Assembly (NCBI GenBank): GCA_964058805.1
Contig: CAXKVV010002144.1
Span: 1,364,001 to 1,428,000 of the forward strand
DNA: 64,000 nucleotides
Direction of reading: 5' to 3'
Source of the DNA: Schoenoplectus triqueter
Taxonomy: Eukaryota > Streptophyta > Magnoliopsida > Poales > Cyperaceae
Part shown: positions 33,193-45,375 of the stretch, piece after piece
Numbering within the stretch: the stretch's first letter is position 1
How the letters are laid out: every line of letters begins with the position of its first letter
The notes under the pieces: generated by a model
Databases searched by the model: none
What the model was told of the DNA's origin: nothing
The model's input: the letters and a program-made list of their open reading frames with translations, nothing else
Position numbers and translations under genes: made by a program

Positions 33193-34924
33193 AGTTTTCG
33201 GCGGTACCGAGGGCGTCGGGTCCCGTTTTCATGTTTTGCGCTCCCGGACTCGTTTTCGGCGGTACCGAGGGCGTCGGGTCCCGTTTTCATGTTTTGCGCT
33301 CCCCGACTCATGTACGGCGGTACCGATGGCGTCGCGACCCGTTTTCATGTTTTGCGCGCCCGGACTCGTTTTCGGCAGTATAGAGGGCGACGGGTCCCAA
33401 TTTCATGTTTTGCGCGCCCGGATTCGTTTTCGGCGGTACCGAGGGCGTCGGGTCCCGTTTTCTTAATTTGGGCGCTCGAACCCGTTTTCGGCGGTACCGA
33501 GGGCGTCGGCTCCCGTTTTCACGTTTTGCGCGCCCGGACTCGGTTTCGGCAGTACCGAGGGCGTCGGGACCCGTTATCATGTTTTGCGCGCCCGGACCCG
33601 GTTTCGGCGGTACCGAGGGCGTCGGGTCCCGTTTTCATGTTTTGCGCTCCCCGACTCATTTTCGACGGTACCGATGGCGTCGAGACCCGTTTTCATGTTT
33701 TGCGCTCCCGGACTCGTTTTCGGCGGTACCGAGGGCGTCGGGTCCCGTTTTCAAGTTTTGCGCGCCCGAACTTGGTTTCGGCGGTACCGAGGGCGTCGGG
33801 TCCCGTTTTCATGTTTTGCGCTTCCCGACTCATTTTCGACGGTACCGATGGCGTCGAGACCCGTTTTCATGTTTTGCGCGCCCGGACCCGGTTTCGGCGG
33901 TACCGAGGGTGTCGGGTCCCGTTTTCATGTTTTGCGCTCCCCGACTCATTTTCGACGGTACCGATGGCGTCGAGACCCGTTTTCATGTTTTGCGCCCCCG
34001 GACTCGTTTTCGGCGGTACCGAGGGCGTCGGGTCCCGTGTTCATGTTTTGCGCTCCCCGACTCGTTTTCGGCGGTACCGATGGCGTCGGGACCCGTTTTC
34101 ATGTTTTGCGCTCTCGGACTCGATTTCGGCCGTACCGAGGGCGTCGGGTCCCGTTTTCATGTTTTGCGCTCCCGGACTCGTTTTCGGCGGTACCGATGGT
34201 GTCGGGACCCGTTTTCATGTTTTGCGCTCCCAGACTCGTTTTCGGCACCGCCGAGGGCGTCGGGTCCCGTTTTCATGTTTTGCACCCCCGGACTCGTTTT
34301 CGGCGGTACCGAGGGCGTCGGGTCCAGTGTTCATGTTTTGCGCTCCCCGATTCGTTTTCGACGGTACCGAGGGCGTCGGGTCCCGTTTTCCTGTTTTGCG
34401 CTCCCGGACTCGTTTTCGGCGGTACCGAGGACGTCGGGTCCCGTTTTCATGTCTTTCGCACCCGGACTCGTTTTCGGCGGTACCGAGGGCGTCGAGTCCC
34501 GTTTTCATGTTTTGCGCGCCCGAACTCGGTTTTGGCGGTACCGAGGGCGTCGGTTCCCGTTTTCATGTTTTGCGCACCCTGACTCGTTTTCGGCGGTACC
34601 GAGGGCGTCGGGTCCCGTTTTCATGTTTTGTGCTCCCCGACTCATTTTCGGCGGTACCGATGGCGTCGGGACCCGTTTTCATGTTTTGCCCTCTCGGACT
34701 CGTTTTCGGCACCGCCGAGGGCGTCGGGTCCCGTTTTCATGTTTTGCGCGCCCGGACTCGTTTTCGGCGGTACCGAGGGCGTCGGTCCCATTTTCATGTT
34801 TTGCGCTCTCGGACTCGTTTTCGGCGGTACTGATGGCGTCGAGTCCCGTTTTCATGTTTTGCGCGCCCGAACTCGGTTTTGGCGGTACCGAGGGCTTCGG
34901 GTCCAGTTTTCATGTTTTGCGCAC
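33193..34924 (+). repeat. 58-bp satellite block between inserts 3 and 4 (mosaic)
   Basis: About 30 monomers. The first about 400 bp and the last about 770 bp match earlier blocks. The middle, about 33600-34160, carries different monomers (GTTTTCAAGTTTTGCGCGCC, GCGCTTCCCGACTC) that recur only after insert 4. This pattern indicates conversion or unequal exchange inside the higher-order array. Confidence 0.95.
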
Positions 34925-35796
34925 TGATGTTGGTGTTGTATCAAATACTATTTATACTTTCCTAATCCCAGTTTTACGTCGCACCAAACGACGGTCAATT
35001 GTAGATCAGGGTCGAACCACAGAGACGGGACTTACTTCTAAACCGACTTTAATTTGGTCTCGAAAACTATTTTTGGTATTTTTGTATAAAATGGGGGGTT
35101 GTAAGCAATTATTTTGATTAAGGAATCCTAAGTAATTAAAAGATAATTAAAAATAGAGAGTAAACAAGTACAAATAAAATTTTGGTTTTAAACTTAACTA
35201 TAAAAGGTATTCCTAGGGAGTTCGAGATCAATTGTTGCTCTGGATCAATGGTCAACTACCCGTTCATTACTATGAACGACCCGCCGACATAGGTATGCGA
35301 CCCGTTCAGTGTCCTGAACGACTCGCAGAGGGCATGCTAGGTAAACAATACCGATGTTTGCAGGGCGTTCAGTGTCCTGAACTACCTGCAGTCATTGGTC
35401 TTGTCGCTGTTCAACAGCGCTGACAGATGGTCAACTACTCGTTCAGTGTCCTGAACGACCAGTTGACATCTGCGAGACAGCCGTCAAACCAATTAACATA
35501 GGCTTCTATCGTGTATTATGAACGTTCAATGAAACTAATGGTCAGATTGACTCCTCAAGTTTCGTGTGTTGGACTTTATAATGTTATTAGTTCATTAAAA
35601 CATTTCTAGGATTATGACTAACCCTAAATCAACTTGTTTTATACCTAAGTTCCGTTAATACCGTCGTATAATGCAATTTCCCCTCTCGGGTACTTATGGA
35701 TCCGAAGATCAACTCAAGCAATGCATAAAATAAAGGTTGGTCAGTTCATATTAACAACCACACCAATTCATGCAAAGATATTATTAACGTGCAACA
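34925..35796. repeat. 872-bp non-satellite insert, copy 4
   Basis: Offset 2604 bp from copy 3, with the copy 2/3-type diagnostic bases and the same junctions. The stem-loop cluster lies at about 35261-35467. It is the last copy in the window. Confidence 0.9.
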
Positions 35797-38700
35797 AGTT
35801 TTCGGCGGTACCGAGGGCGTCGGGTCCCGTTTTCATGTTTTGCGCTCCCGGACTCGTTTTCGGCGGTACCGAGGGCGTCGGGTCCCGTTTTCATGTTTTG
35901 CGCTCCCCGACTCATGTACGGCGGTACCGATGGCGTCGCGACCCGTTTTCATGTTTTGCGCGCCCGGACTCGTTTTCGGCAGTATAGAGGGCGACGGGTC
36001 CCAATTTCATGTTTTGCGCGCCCGGATTCGTTTTCGGCGGTACCGAGGGCGTCGGGTCCCGTTTTCTTAATTTGGGCGCTCGAACCCGTTTTCGGCGGTA
36101 CCGAGGGCGTCGGCTCCCGTTTTCACGTTTTGCGCGCCCGGACTCGGTTTCGGCAGTACCGAGGGCGTCGGGACCCGTTATCATGTTTTGCGCGCCCGGA
36201 CCCGGTTTCGGCGGTACCGAGGGCGTCGGGTCCCGTTTTCATGTTTTGCGCTCCCCGACTCATTTTCGACGGTACCGATGGCGTCGAGACCCGTTTTCAT
36301 GTTTTGCGCTCCCGGACTCGTTTTCGGCGGTACCGAGGGCGTCGGGTCCCGTTTTCAAGTTTTGCGCGCCCGAACTTGGTTTCGGCGGTACCGAGGGCGT
36401 CGGGTCCCGTTTTCATGTTTTGCGCTTCCCGACTCATTTTCGACGGTACCGATGGCGTCGAGACCCGTTTTCATGTTTTGCGCGCCCGGACCCGGTTTCG
36501 GCGGTACCGAGGGTGTCGGGTCCCGTTTTCATGTTTTGCGCTCCCCGACTCATTTTCGACGGTACCGATGGCGTCGAGACCCGTTTTCATGTTTTGCGCC
36601 CCCGGACTCGTTTTCGGCGGTACCGAGGGCGTCGGGTCCCGTGTTCATGTTTTGCGCTCCCCGACTCGTTTTCGGCGGTACCGATGGCGTCGGGACCCGT
36701 TTTCATGTTTTGCGCTCTCGGACTCGATTTCGGCCGTACCGAGGGCGTCGGGTCCCGTTTTCATGTTTTGCGCGCCCGAACTAGGTTTCGGCGGTACCGA
36801 GGGCGTCGGTCCCGTTTTCATGTTTTGAGCTCCGCGACTCGTTTTCGGCGGTACCGATGGCATCGGGACCCGTTTTCATGTTTTGCGCTCGCGGACTCGT
36901 TTTCGGCGGTACCGATGGCGTCGGGTCTCGTTTTCATGTTTTGCGCGCCCGAACTCGGTTTCGGCGGTACCGAGGGCGTCGGGTCCCGTTTTCATGTTTT
37001 GCTCTCCCGGACTCGTTTTCGGCGGTACCGATGGCGTCGGGACCCGTTTTCATGTTTTGCGCTCTCGGACTAGATTTCGGCATTACCGAGGGCGTCGGGT
37101 CCCGTTTTCATGTTTTGCGCACCCGAACTCGGTTTCGGCGGTACCGAGGGCGTCGGGTCCCGTTTTCATGTTTTCCGCCCCCGGACTCGTTTTCGGCGGT
37201 ACCGAGGGCGTCGGGTCCCATGTTCATGTTTTGCGCTCCCCGACTCGTTTTCGACGGTACCGATGACGTCGGGACCCGTTTTCTTGTTTTGCGCTCCCGG
37301 ACCCGATTTCGGCCGTACCGAGGGCGTCGGGTCCCGTTTTCATGTTTTGCGCGCCCGAACTCGGTTTCGGCGGTACCGAGGGCTTCGGGTCCCGTTTTCA
37401 TGTTTTGCGCACCCGGACTCGTTTTCGGCGGTACCGAGGGCGTCGGGTCCCGTGTTCATGTTTTGCGTTCCGCGACTCGTTTTCGGCGGTACCGATGGCG
37501 TCGGGACCCGTTTTCATGTTTTGCGCTCTCGGACTCATTTTCGACAGTACCGAGGGCGTCGGGTCCCGTTTTCATGTTTTGCGCTCCGCGACTCGTTTGC
37601 GGCGGTACCGTTGGCGTCGGGACCCGTTTTCATGTTTTGCGCTCTCGGACTCGGTTTCGGCAGTACCGAGGGCGTCGGGTCCCGTTTTGATGTTTTGCAC
37701 GCCCGAACTCGGTTTCGGCGGTACCGAGGGCATCGGGTCTCGTTTTCATGTTTTGCGCTCCCGGACTCGTTTTCGGCGGTACCGAGGGCGTCGAGTCCCG
37801 TTATCATGTTTTGCGCTCCCCGACTCATTTTCGACGGAACCGATGGCGTCGAGACCCGTTATCATGTTTTGCGCTCCCCGACTCATTTTCGACGGAACCG
37901 ATGGCGTCGAGACCCGTTTTCATGTTTTGCGCTCTCGGACTCGTTTTCGGGGCGCCGAGGGCGTCGGGTCTCGTTTTCATGTTTTGCGGGCCAGGACTCG
38001 GTTTCGGCGGTCCCGAGGGCGTCGAGTACCGTTTTAATGTTTTGCGCTCCCCGACTCGTTTGCGGCGGTACCGTTGGCGTCGGGACCCGTTTTCATGTTT
38101 TGCGCTCCCGGACTCGATTTCGACGGTACCGAGTGCGTCGAGTTTCGTTTTCTTAATTTGGGCGCTCGAACTCGTTTTCGGCGGTTCCGAGGGCGTCGGG
38201 TCTCGTTTTCATGTTTTGCGCTCCCGGACTCGTTTTCGGCGGTACCGAGGGCGTCTGGTCCCGTTTTCATGTTTTCCGCTCCCCGACTCATTTTCGGCGG
38301 TACCGATGGCGTCGGGACCTGTTTTCATGTTTTGCGCTCCCGGACTAGTTTTCGGCACCGCCGAGGGCGTCGGGTCCCGTTTTCATTTTTTGCGCACACG
38401 GATTCATTTTCGGCGGTACCGAGGGCGTCGGTCACGTTTTCATGTTTTGCGCTCCCCGACTCGTTTTCGGCGGTACCGATGGCGTCGGGACCCGTTTTCA
38501 TGGTTTGCGCTCTCGGACTCGATTTCGGCAGTACCGAGGGCGTCGGGTCCCGTTTTCATGTTTTGCGCGCCTGAACTTGATTTCGGCAGTACCGAGGGCG
38601 TCGGGTCCCGTTTTCATGTTTTGCGCTCCCCGACTCGTTTTCGGCGGTACCGATGGCGTCGGGACCCGTTTTCGTGTTTTGCGCTCCCGACTCATTTTCG

Positions 38701-41700
38701 GCTGCACCGATGGCGTCGGGACCCATTTTCCTGTTTTGCGCTCCCCAACTCATTTTCGGTGGTACCGATGGCGTCGAGACCCGTTTTCATGTTTTGCGCT
38801 CTCGGACTCGTTTTCGGCGGCGCCGAGGGCGTCGGGTCTCATTTTCATGTTTTGCAGGCCCGGACTCATTTTCGGCGGTACCGAGGGAGTCGTGTTCCAT
38901 TTTCATGTTTTGCGGGCCCGGACTCGGTTTCGGCGGTACAGAGGGCGACGGGTCCCAATTTCATGTTTTGCGCGCCCGGATTCGTTTTCGGCGGTACCGA
39001 GGGCGTCGGGTCCCGTTTTCTGAATTTGGGCGCTCGAACTAGTTTTCGGCGGTACCGAGGGGGTCGGGTCCCGTTTTCACGTTTTGCGCGTCCGGACTCG
39101 GTTTCGGCAGTACCGAGGGCGTCGGGACCCGTTATCATGTTTTGCGCTCCCGGATCCGGTTTCGGAGGTACCGAGGGCGTCGGGTCCTGTTTTCTTGTTT
39201 TGCGCTCCCCGACTCATTTTCATCGGTACCGAGGGCGTCGGTCCCGTTTTCATGTTTTGCGCTCCCCGACTCGTTTACGGCGGTACCGATGGCGTCGGGA
39301 CCCGTTTTCATGTTTTGCGCGCCCGAACTCGGTTTCGGCGGTACCGAGGGCTTCGGGTCCCGTTTTCATGTTTTGCGCGCCCGGACTCGTTTTCGGCGGT
39401 ACCGAGGGCGTCGGGTCCCGTGTTCATGTTTTGCGTTCCGCGACTCGTTTTCGGCGGTACCGATGGCGTCGGGACCCGTTTTCATGTTTTGCGCTCTCGG
39501 ACTCATTTTCGACGGTACCGAGGGCCTCGGGTCCCGTTTTCATGTTTTGCGCTCCGCGACTCGTTTGCGGCGGTACCGTTGGCGTCGGGACCCGTTTTCA
39601 TGTTTTGCGCTCTCGGACTCGGTTTCGGCAGTACCGAGGGCGTCAGGTCCCGTTTTCATGTTTTGCGCGCCCGAACTCGGTTTCGACGGTACCGAGGGCG
39701 TCGGGTCCCGTTTTCAAGTTTTGCGCTCCCCGACTCGTTTGCGGCGGTACTGTTGGCGTCGGGACCCGTTTTCATGTTTTGTGCTCTCGGACTCGGTTTC
39801 GGCCGTACCAAGGGCGTCGGGTCCCGTTTTCATGTTTTGCGCGCCCGAACTCGGATTCGGCGGTACCGAGGGCGTCGGGTCTCGTTTTCATGTTTTACGC
39901 TCTCAGACTCGGTATCGACAGTACCGACGGCGTCGGGTCCCGTTTTCATGTTTTGCGCTCCCCGACTCATTTTCGGCGGTACCGAGGCCGTCGGGTCCCG
40001 TTTTCATGTTTTGCGCTCCCCGACTCATTTTTGGCGGTACCGATGGCGTCGAGACCCGTTTTAAAGTTTCGCGCGCCCGGACTCGTTTTCGGCAGTAAAG
40101 AGGGCGACGGGTCCCAATTTCATGTTTTGCGCGCCCGGATTCGTTTTCGGCGGTACCGAGGGCGTCGGGTCCCGTTTTCTAAATTTGGGCTTTCGAACTC
40201 GTTTTCGGCGGTACCGAGGGCGTCGGGTCCCGTTTTCACGTTTTGCGCGTCCGGACTCGGTTTCGGCAGTACCGAGGGCGTCGGGACCCGTTATCATGTT
40301 TTGCGCTCCCGGATCCGGTTTCGGCGGTACCGCGGGCGTCGGATCCCTTTTTCTTGTTTTGCGCTCCCCGACTCGTTTTCGTCGGTACCGAGGGCGTCGG
40401 TCCCGTTTTCATGTTTTGCGCTCCCCGACTCGTTTTCGGCGGTACCGATGGTGTCGGGACCCGTTTTCATGCTTTGCGCTCTCGGACTAGATTTCGGCAT
40501 TACCGAGGGCGTCGGGTCCCGTTTTTATGTTTTGCGCACCCGAACTCGGTTTCTGCGGTACCGAGGGCGTCGGGTCCCGTTTTCATGTTTTACGCCCCCG
40601 GACTCGTTTTCGGCGGTACCGAGGGCGTCGGGTCCCGTGTTCATGTTTTGCGCTCCCCGACTTGTTTTCGGCGGTACCGATGGCGTCGGGACCCGTTTTC
40701 ATGTTTTGCGCTCCCGGACCCGATTTCGGCCGTACCGAGGGCGTCGGGTCCCGTTTTCATGTTTTGCGCGCCCGAACTCGGTTTCGGCGGTACCGAGGGC
40801 TTCGGGTCCCGTTTTCATGTTTTGCGCGCCCGGACTCGTTTTCGGCGGTACCGAGGGCGTCGGGTCCCGTGTTCATTTTTACGTTCTGCGACTTGTTTTC
40901 GGCGGTACCGATGGCGTCGGGACCCGTTTTCATGTTTTGCGCTCTCGGACTCGTTTTCGACGGTACCGAGGGCGTCGGGTCCCGTTTTCATGTTTTGCGC
41001 TCCGCGACTCGTTTGCGGCGGTACTGTTGGCGACAGGACCCGTTTTCTTGTTTTGCGCTCTCGGACTCGATTTCGGCTGTATCGAGGGCGTCGGGACCAG
41101 TTTTCATGTTTTGCGCGCCCGAACTCGATTTCGGCGGTACCGAGGGCTTCGGGTCCAGTTTTCATGTTTTGCGCACCCGGACTCGGTTTCGGCGGTACCG
41201 AGGGCGTCGGGACCCGTTTTCATGTTTTGCGCTCTCGGACTCGTTTTCGGCGGTACCGATGGCGTCGGGTCCCGTTATCATGTTTTGCGCACCCGGACTC
41301 CGGTTTTGGCGGTATCGAGGGCGTCGGGTCCCGTTTTCATGTTTTGCGCGCCCCGACTCATTTTCGTCGGTACAGAGGGCGTCGGTCCCGTTTTCATGTT
41401 TTGCGCTCCCCCGACTCGTTTTCGGCGGTACCGATGGCGTCGGGACCCGCTTTCATGTTTTGCGCTCTCGGACTAGATTTCGAGAGTACCGAGGGCGTCG
41501 GGTCCCGTTTTCATGTTTTGCGCACCCGAACTCGGTTTCGGCGGTACCGAGGGCGTCGGGTCCCGTTTTCATGTTTTCCGCCCCCGGACTCGTTTTCGGC
41601 GGTACCGATTGCGTTGGGACCCGTTTTCATGTTTTGCGCTCTCGGACTCGTTTTCGACGGTACCGCGGGCGTCGGGTCCCGTTTTCATGTTTTGCGCTCC

Positions 41701-43651
41701 CTGACTCGTTTGCGGCGGTACTGTTGGCGTCGGGACCCGTTTTCATGTTTTGCGCTCTCGGACTCGGTTTCGGCAGTACCGAGGGCGTCCGGTCCCGTTT
41801 TCATGTTTTGCGCGCCCGAACTCGGTTTCGACGGTACCGAGGGCGTCGGGTCCCGTTTTCAAGTTTTGCGCTCCCCGACTCGTTTGCGGCGGTACTGTTG
41901 GCGTCGGGACCCGCTTTCATGTTTTGTGCTCTCGGACTCGGTTTCGGCCGTACCGAGGGCGTCGGGTCCCGTTTTCATGTTTTGCGCGCCCGAACTCGGA
42001 TTCGGCGGTACCGAGGGCGTCGGGTCTCGTTTTCATGTTTTGCGCTCCCGGACTCGTTTTCGGCGGTACCGAGGGCGTCGGGTCCCGTTTTCATGTTTTG
42101 CGCTCCCCGACTCATTTTCGACGGTACCGATGGCGTCGAGACCCGTTTTCATGTTTTGCAGGCCCGGACTCATTTTCGGCGGTACCGAGGGAGTCGTGTT
42201 CCGTTTTCATGTTTTGTAGGCCCGGACTCGGTTTCGGCGGTACAGAGGGCGACGGGTCCCAATTTCACGTTTTGCGCGCCCGGATTCGTTTTCGGCGGTA
42301 CCGAGGCCGTCGGGTCCCGTTTTCTAAATTTGGGCGCTCGAACTCGTTTTCGGCGGTACCGAGGGGGTCGGGTCCCGTTTTCACGTTTTGCGCGTCCGGA
42401 CTCGGTTTCGGCAGTACCGAGGGCGTCGGGACCCGTTATCATGTTTTGCGCTCCCGGATCCGGTTTCGGAGGTACCGAGGGCGTCGGGTCCCGTTTTCAT
42501 GTTTTGCGCTCCCCGACTCATTTTCGTCGGTACTGAGGGCGTCGGTCCCGTTTTCATGTTTTGCGCTCCCCGACTCGTTTACGGCGGTACCGATGGCGTC
42601 GGGACCCGTTTTCATGTTTTGCGCTCTCGGACTAGATTTCGGCATTACCGAGGGCGTCGGGTCCCGTTTTCATGTTTTGCGCACCCCGAACTCGGTTTCG
42701 GCGGTACCGAGGGCGTCGGGTCCCGTTTTCATGTTTTACGCCCCCGGACCCGATTTCGGCGGTATCGAGGGCGTCGGGTCCCGATTTCATGTTTTGCGCG
42801 CCCGAACTCGGTTTCGGCGGTACCGAGGGCTTCGGGTCCCGTTTTCATGTTTTGCGCGCCCGGACTCGTTTTCGGCGGTACCGAGGGCGTCGGGTCCCGT
42901 GTTCATGTTTTGCGTTCCGCGACTCGTTTTCGGCGGTACCGATGGCGTCGGGACCCGTTTTCATGTTTTGCGCTCTCGGACTCGTTTTCGAAGGTACCGA
43001 GGGCGTCGGGTCCCGTTTTCATGTTTTGCGCTCCGCGACTCGTTTGCGGCGGTACCGTTGGCGTCGGGACCCGTTTTCATGTTTTGCGCTCTCGGACTCG
43101 GTTTCGGCAGTACGGAGGGCGTCGGGTCCCGTTTTCATGTTTTGCGCGCCCGAACTCGGTTTCGGCTGTACCGAGGACGTTGGATCTCGTTTTCATGTTT
43201 TGCGCTCCCGGACTCGTTTTCGGCGGTACCGAGGGCGTCGAGTCTCGTTATCATGTTTTGCGCTCCCCGACTCATTTTCGACGGAACCGATGGCGTCGAG
43301 CCCCGTTTTCATGTTTTGCGCTATCAGACTCGTTTTCGGGGCGCCGAGGGCGTAGGGTCTCGTTTTCATGTTTTGCGCGCCCGGACTCATTTTCGGCGGT
43401 ACCGAGGGAGTCGTGTCCCGTTTTCATGTTTTGCAGGCCAGGACTCGGTTTCGGCGGTCCCGAGGGCGTCGAGTACCGTTTTCATGTTTTGCGCTCCCGG
43501 ACACGTTTTCGGCGGTACTGAGGGCGTCGGGTCTCGTTTTCATGTTTTGCACTCCCAGACTCGTTTTCGACGGTACCGAGAGCGTCGGGTCCCGTTTTCA
43601 TGTTTTGCGCTCCCCGACTCGTTTGCGGCGGTACCGTTGGCGTCGGGACCC
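35797..43651 (+). repeat. 58-bp satellite array, polarity B (about 135 monomers)
   Basis: Continues the higher-order unit to about 36764, then a more irregular satellite. A marker module of special monomers recurs at about 38940, 40100 and 42245: GGCGACGGGTCCCAATTTC, then CTRAATTTGGGC, then GCGTCCGGACTCGG. This gives further duplications with offsets of about 1159 and 2145 bp. The array ends within a monomer at gcgtcgggaccc, where the 5.6-kb block begins. No gene is supported. Confidence 0.96.
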
Positions 43652-43809
43652 TGTTTACCCTTGAAAAATTTCAAGGATGGATAGATGAATAAATAAAAAT
43701 AAAATCAATGATTAATGAAAATAAAATCAATGATTAATAATAAATCATGAAAAGGGAAAGCAAGGAAGAAGATGGCCCACTGATCAGAAGAGGTCGCTGC
43801 TTAACCCCG

Positions 43810-44240
43810 GAATGGATCCATTAGTCCCACAATGGAATGCTGGGCATGAAGTGAAGAGTATAAATACCCCACTATTCTCTATCCACTCAGCATGAGTGAC
43901 AGCTGAGAGGATCGAGGGAGAGAGGAGATCTCTCGGGTGTCACCATGTGATTATATCTTTTCTGACAAGTGGGACCCACATGGTAGTCCCTTATGAGCAG
44001 CTCCAATGACATAGACCTAGTCTATTTTGCTAAGAAAACTAATCAACCCGGAACAGAAGTTAAGCATTAATCCCACAATGAAATATTAGGGTGAAAGACA
44101 AGGATATAAATACCCCACCACCTCCTACTCATTCGAGGTGGCTGACCCTCGGGAGATTTAGGAGAGAGAAAATCTCCTGATGGGTCAGCCATTTGATTAT
44201 ATTTTCTCTGACAAGTGGGACCCACCTGGCAGTCCCCTGT
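43810..44240. repeat. Diverged tandem duplication, 246-bp period
   Basis: TATAAATACCCCAC at 43859 recurs at 44105, and TCTGACAAGTGGGACCCAC at 43961 recurs at 44207, a constant 246-bp offset. Surrounding text is recognisably related but diverged (AATCCCACAATG, GAGATCTCTC versus GAAAATCTCC). A partial third trace, CTGACAGGTGGACCCCAC, lies at about 44295. Two TATAAATA motifs result; promoter function is not shown. Confidence 0.75.
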
Positions 44241-44490
44241 AGATGAATCTAACAACATAGCCTATCTGATGAGTCACCCATGTGACTATTTTCACTGACA
44301 GGTGGACCCCACACCTCAGTGACCTATTATAGGAGTCAGAGTTGAACCCTAAAAATCTGCCCTTGGAGCTAACCCTAGAAAGGAGCTGAAGCAGTATAAT
44401 CCCTATGCTACATGAAATGATGTCAATGCCAAGCTAGCATTTTGATGCAACTAGTCATGAGAAATTCCAAATGTGATTTTGCTTTCAAGG

Positions 44491-44740
44491 CTGACCTGGT
44501 GCCAAAGCTGCGAGCAACCACCTAACCATGCTTTGATTTGTGTCAATTACTGATAAGTAGTCAGTTCTTTGACCAAGTCACCCTCATGTTAAGGGATTGA
44601 AAGTCAATTTCACAAGACTGATCAGGTGCCAAAGCTGGGAGCAACCACCTGATCAAGTCTAGATTTGTATTAATTGCTGATAAGTAGTCAGCATTTGATC
44701 AAATCAAGCCCTAATGAATATCAATATAAGTCTAATTGGT
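44491..44740. repeat. Diverged tandem duplication, 127-bp period
   Basis: CTGACCTGGTGCCAAAGCTG at 44491 recurs as CTGATCAGGTGCCAAAGCTG at 44618. It is followed in both copies by GAGCAACCACCT, then a CTGATAAGTAGTCAG motif and a GACCAAGTCA/GATCAAATCA segment. Old duplication within the non-satellite block. Confidence 0.75.
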
Positions 44741-45211
44741 ATTTAGTTAGGGTGGTTTCTGCAAAAGGGAGATAATTGGCAGAGACATTGAGCTACAATT
44801 GAAATTAAGGATTAATTCATAAGGAATAATAGGGTTTTATGGATAAAAGAATTTTTAGTTCAGAGAGGCAAGGGCAAAAATGGAATTAAAAATTACAGGG
44901 ATGATCATCATGATTTTAGGGATTTTTGGTGAAATTTTCATGATTTTTGGATAAGTGGAGCTATTAAAATAAATTCAGAGAAGATAAAAGCAGAATAAAT
45001 AGATTAATCAAAGGCTGAGATTTGATCAGAGCAACTCTGGGTACAAATTGGAGATAATAACAGCTCTGGGTACAAACTGGGTGCAAGAAACACAGAAGGA
45101 ATAAAATAAGCGAGGAGAGAGGGTGTGCCACGTGGTAGCCTCTCATTGGGCCATGTCAGCAAGTGGGCCCCACCCTGGTATGAGTCACTGACAGGTGGGC
45201 CCCACCTTAGT

Positions 45212-45375
45212 GCCACGTGGCAGACAGCCAGTGGGCCACCTCATCACCCTATTGCCACATGGCATCACACCACAGGGCCACTTCACCCAACCCTATGCCA
45301 TATGGCAGACAGCCACAGGGCCACTTCACCCAGCCCTGTGCCACATGGCACCATATCATAAGGCCACCTCAGCAT
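45212..45375. repeat. Minisatellite, about 43-bp period, with palindromic CCACGTGG-type cores
   Basis: Units start GCCACGTGG (45212), GCCACATGG (45254), GCCATATGG (45297) and GCCACATGG (45340). Each is followed about 20 bases on by GGGCCAC or AGGCCAC and CTTCA or CTCA. CCACGTGG and CCATATGG are perfect 8-bp palindromes; CCACGTGG contains the plant G-box core CACGTG. GTGGGCCCCACC motifs lie just upstream (45173-45206). Regulatory role not shown. Confidence 0.7.

Larger units (their letters stand above)
25812..36764. repeat. 2603-bp higher-order repeat array (about four units, each an 872-bp insert plus about 1.73 kb satellite)
   Basis: The insert starts at 27115, 29718, 32321 and 34925, giving offsets 2603, 2603 and 2604. 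Satellite between inserts is near-identical in monomer order: 25812-27114 matches 28415-29717, and so on. Units are mosaic. Inserts 2-4 share bases that differ from insert 1 (for example t to c near 27139, gatag to gagag near 27350, cagttg to cagttc near 27938). Satellite of blocks 3 and 4 shares a different middle segment (about 33600-34160 = 36204-36764) from blocks 1 and 2. This is a young locally amplified array formed by unequal exchange with later conversion. Confidence 0.92.

Noticed and set aside
37748..41476. Very long open frames (up to about 1240 codons) across the satellite as real protein genes
   Set aside because: They overlap in all three frames, have no recognisable domain, no start context or introns, and their repeat follows exactly from three 58-bp monomers. 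Monomer variants do not respect codon positions.
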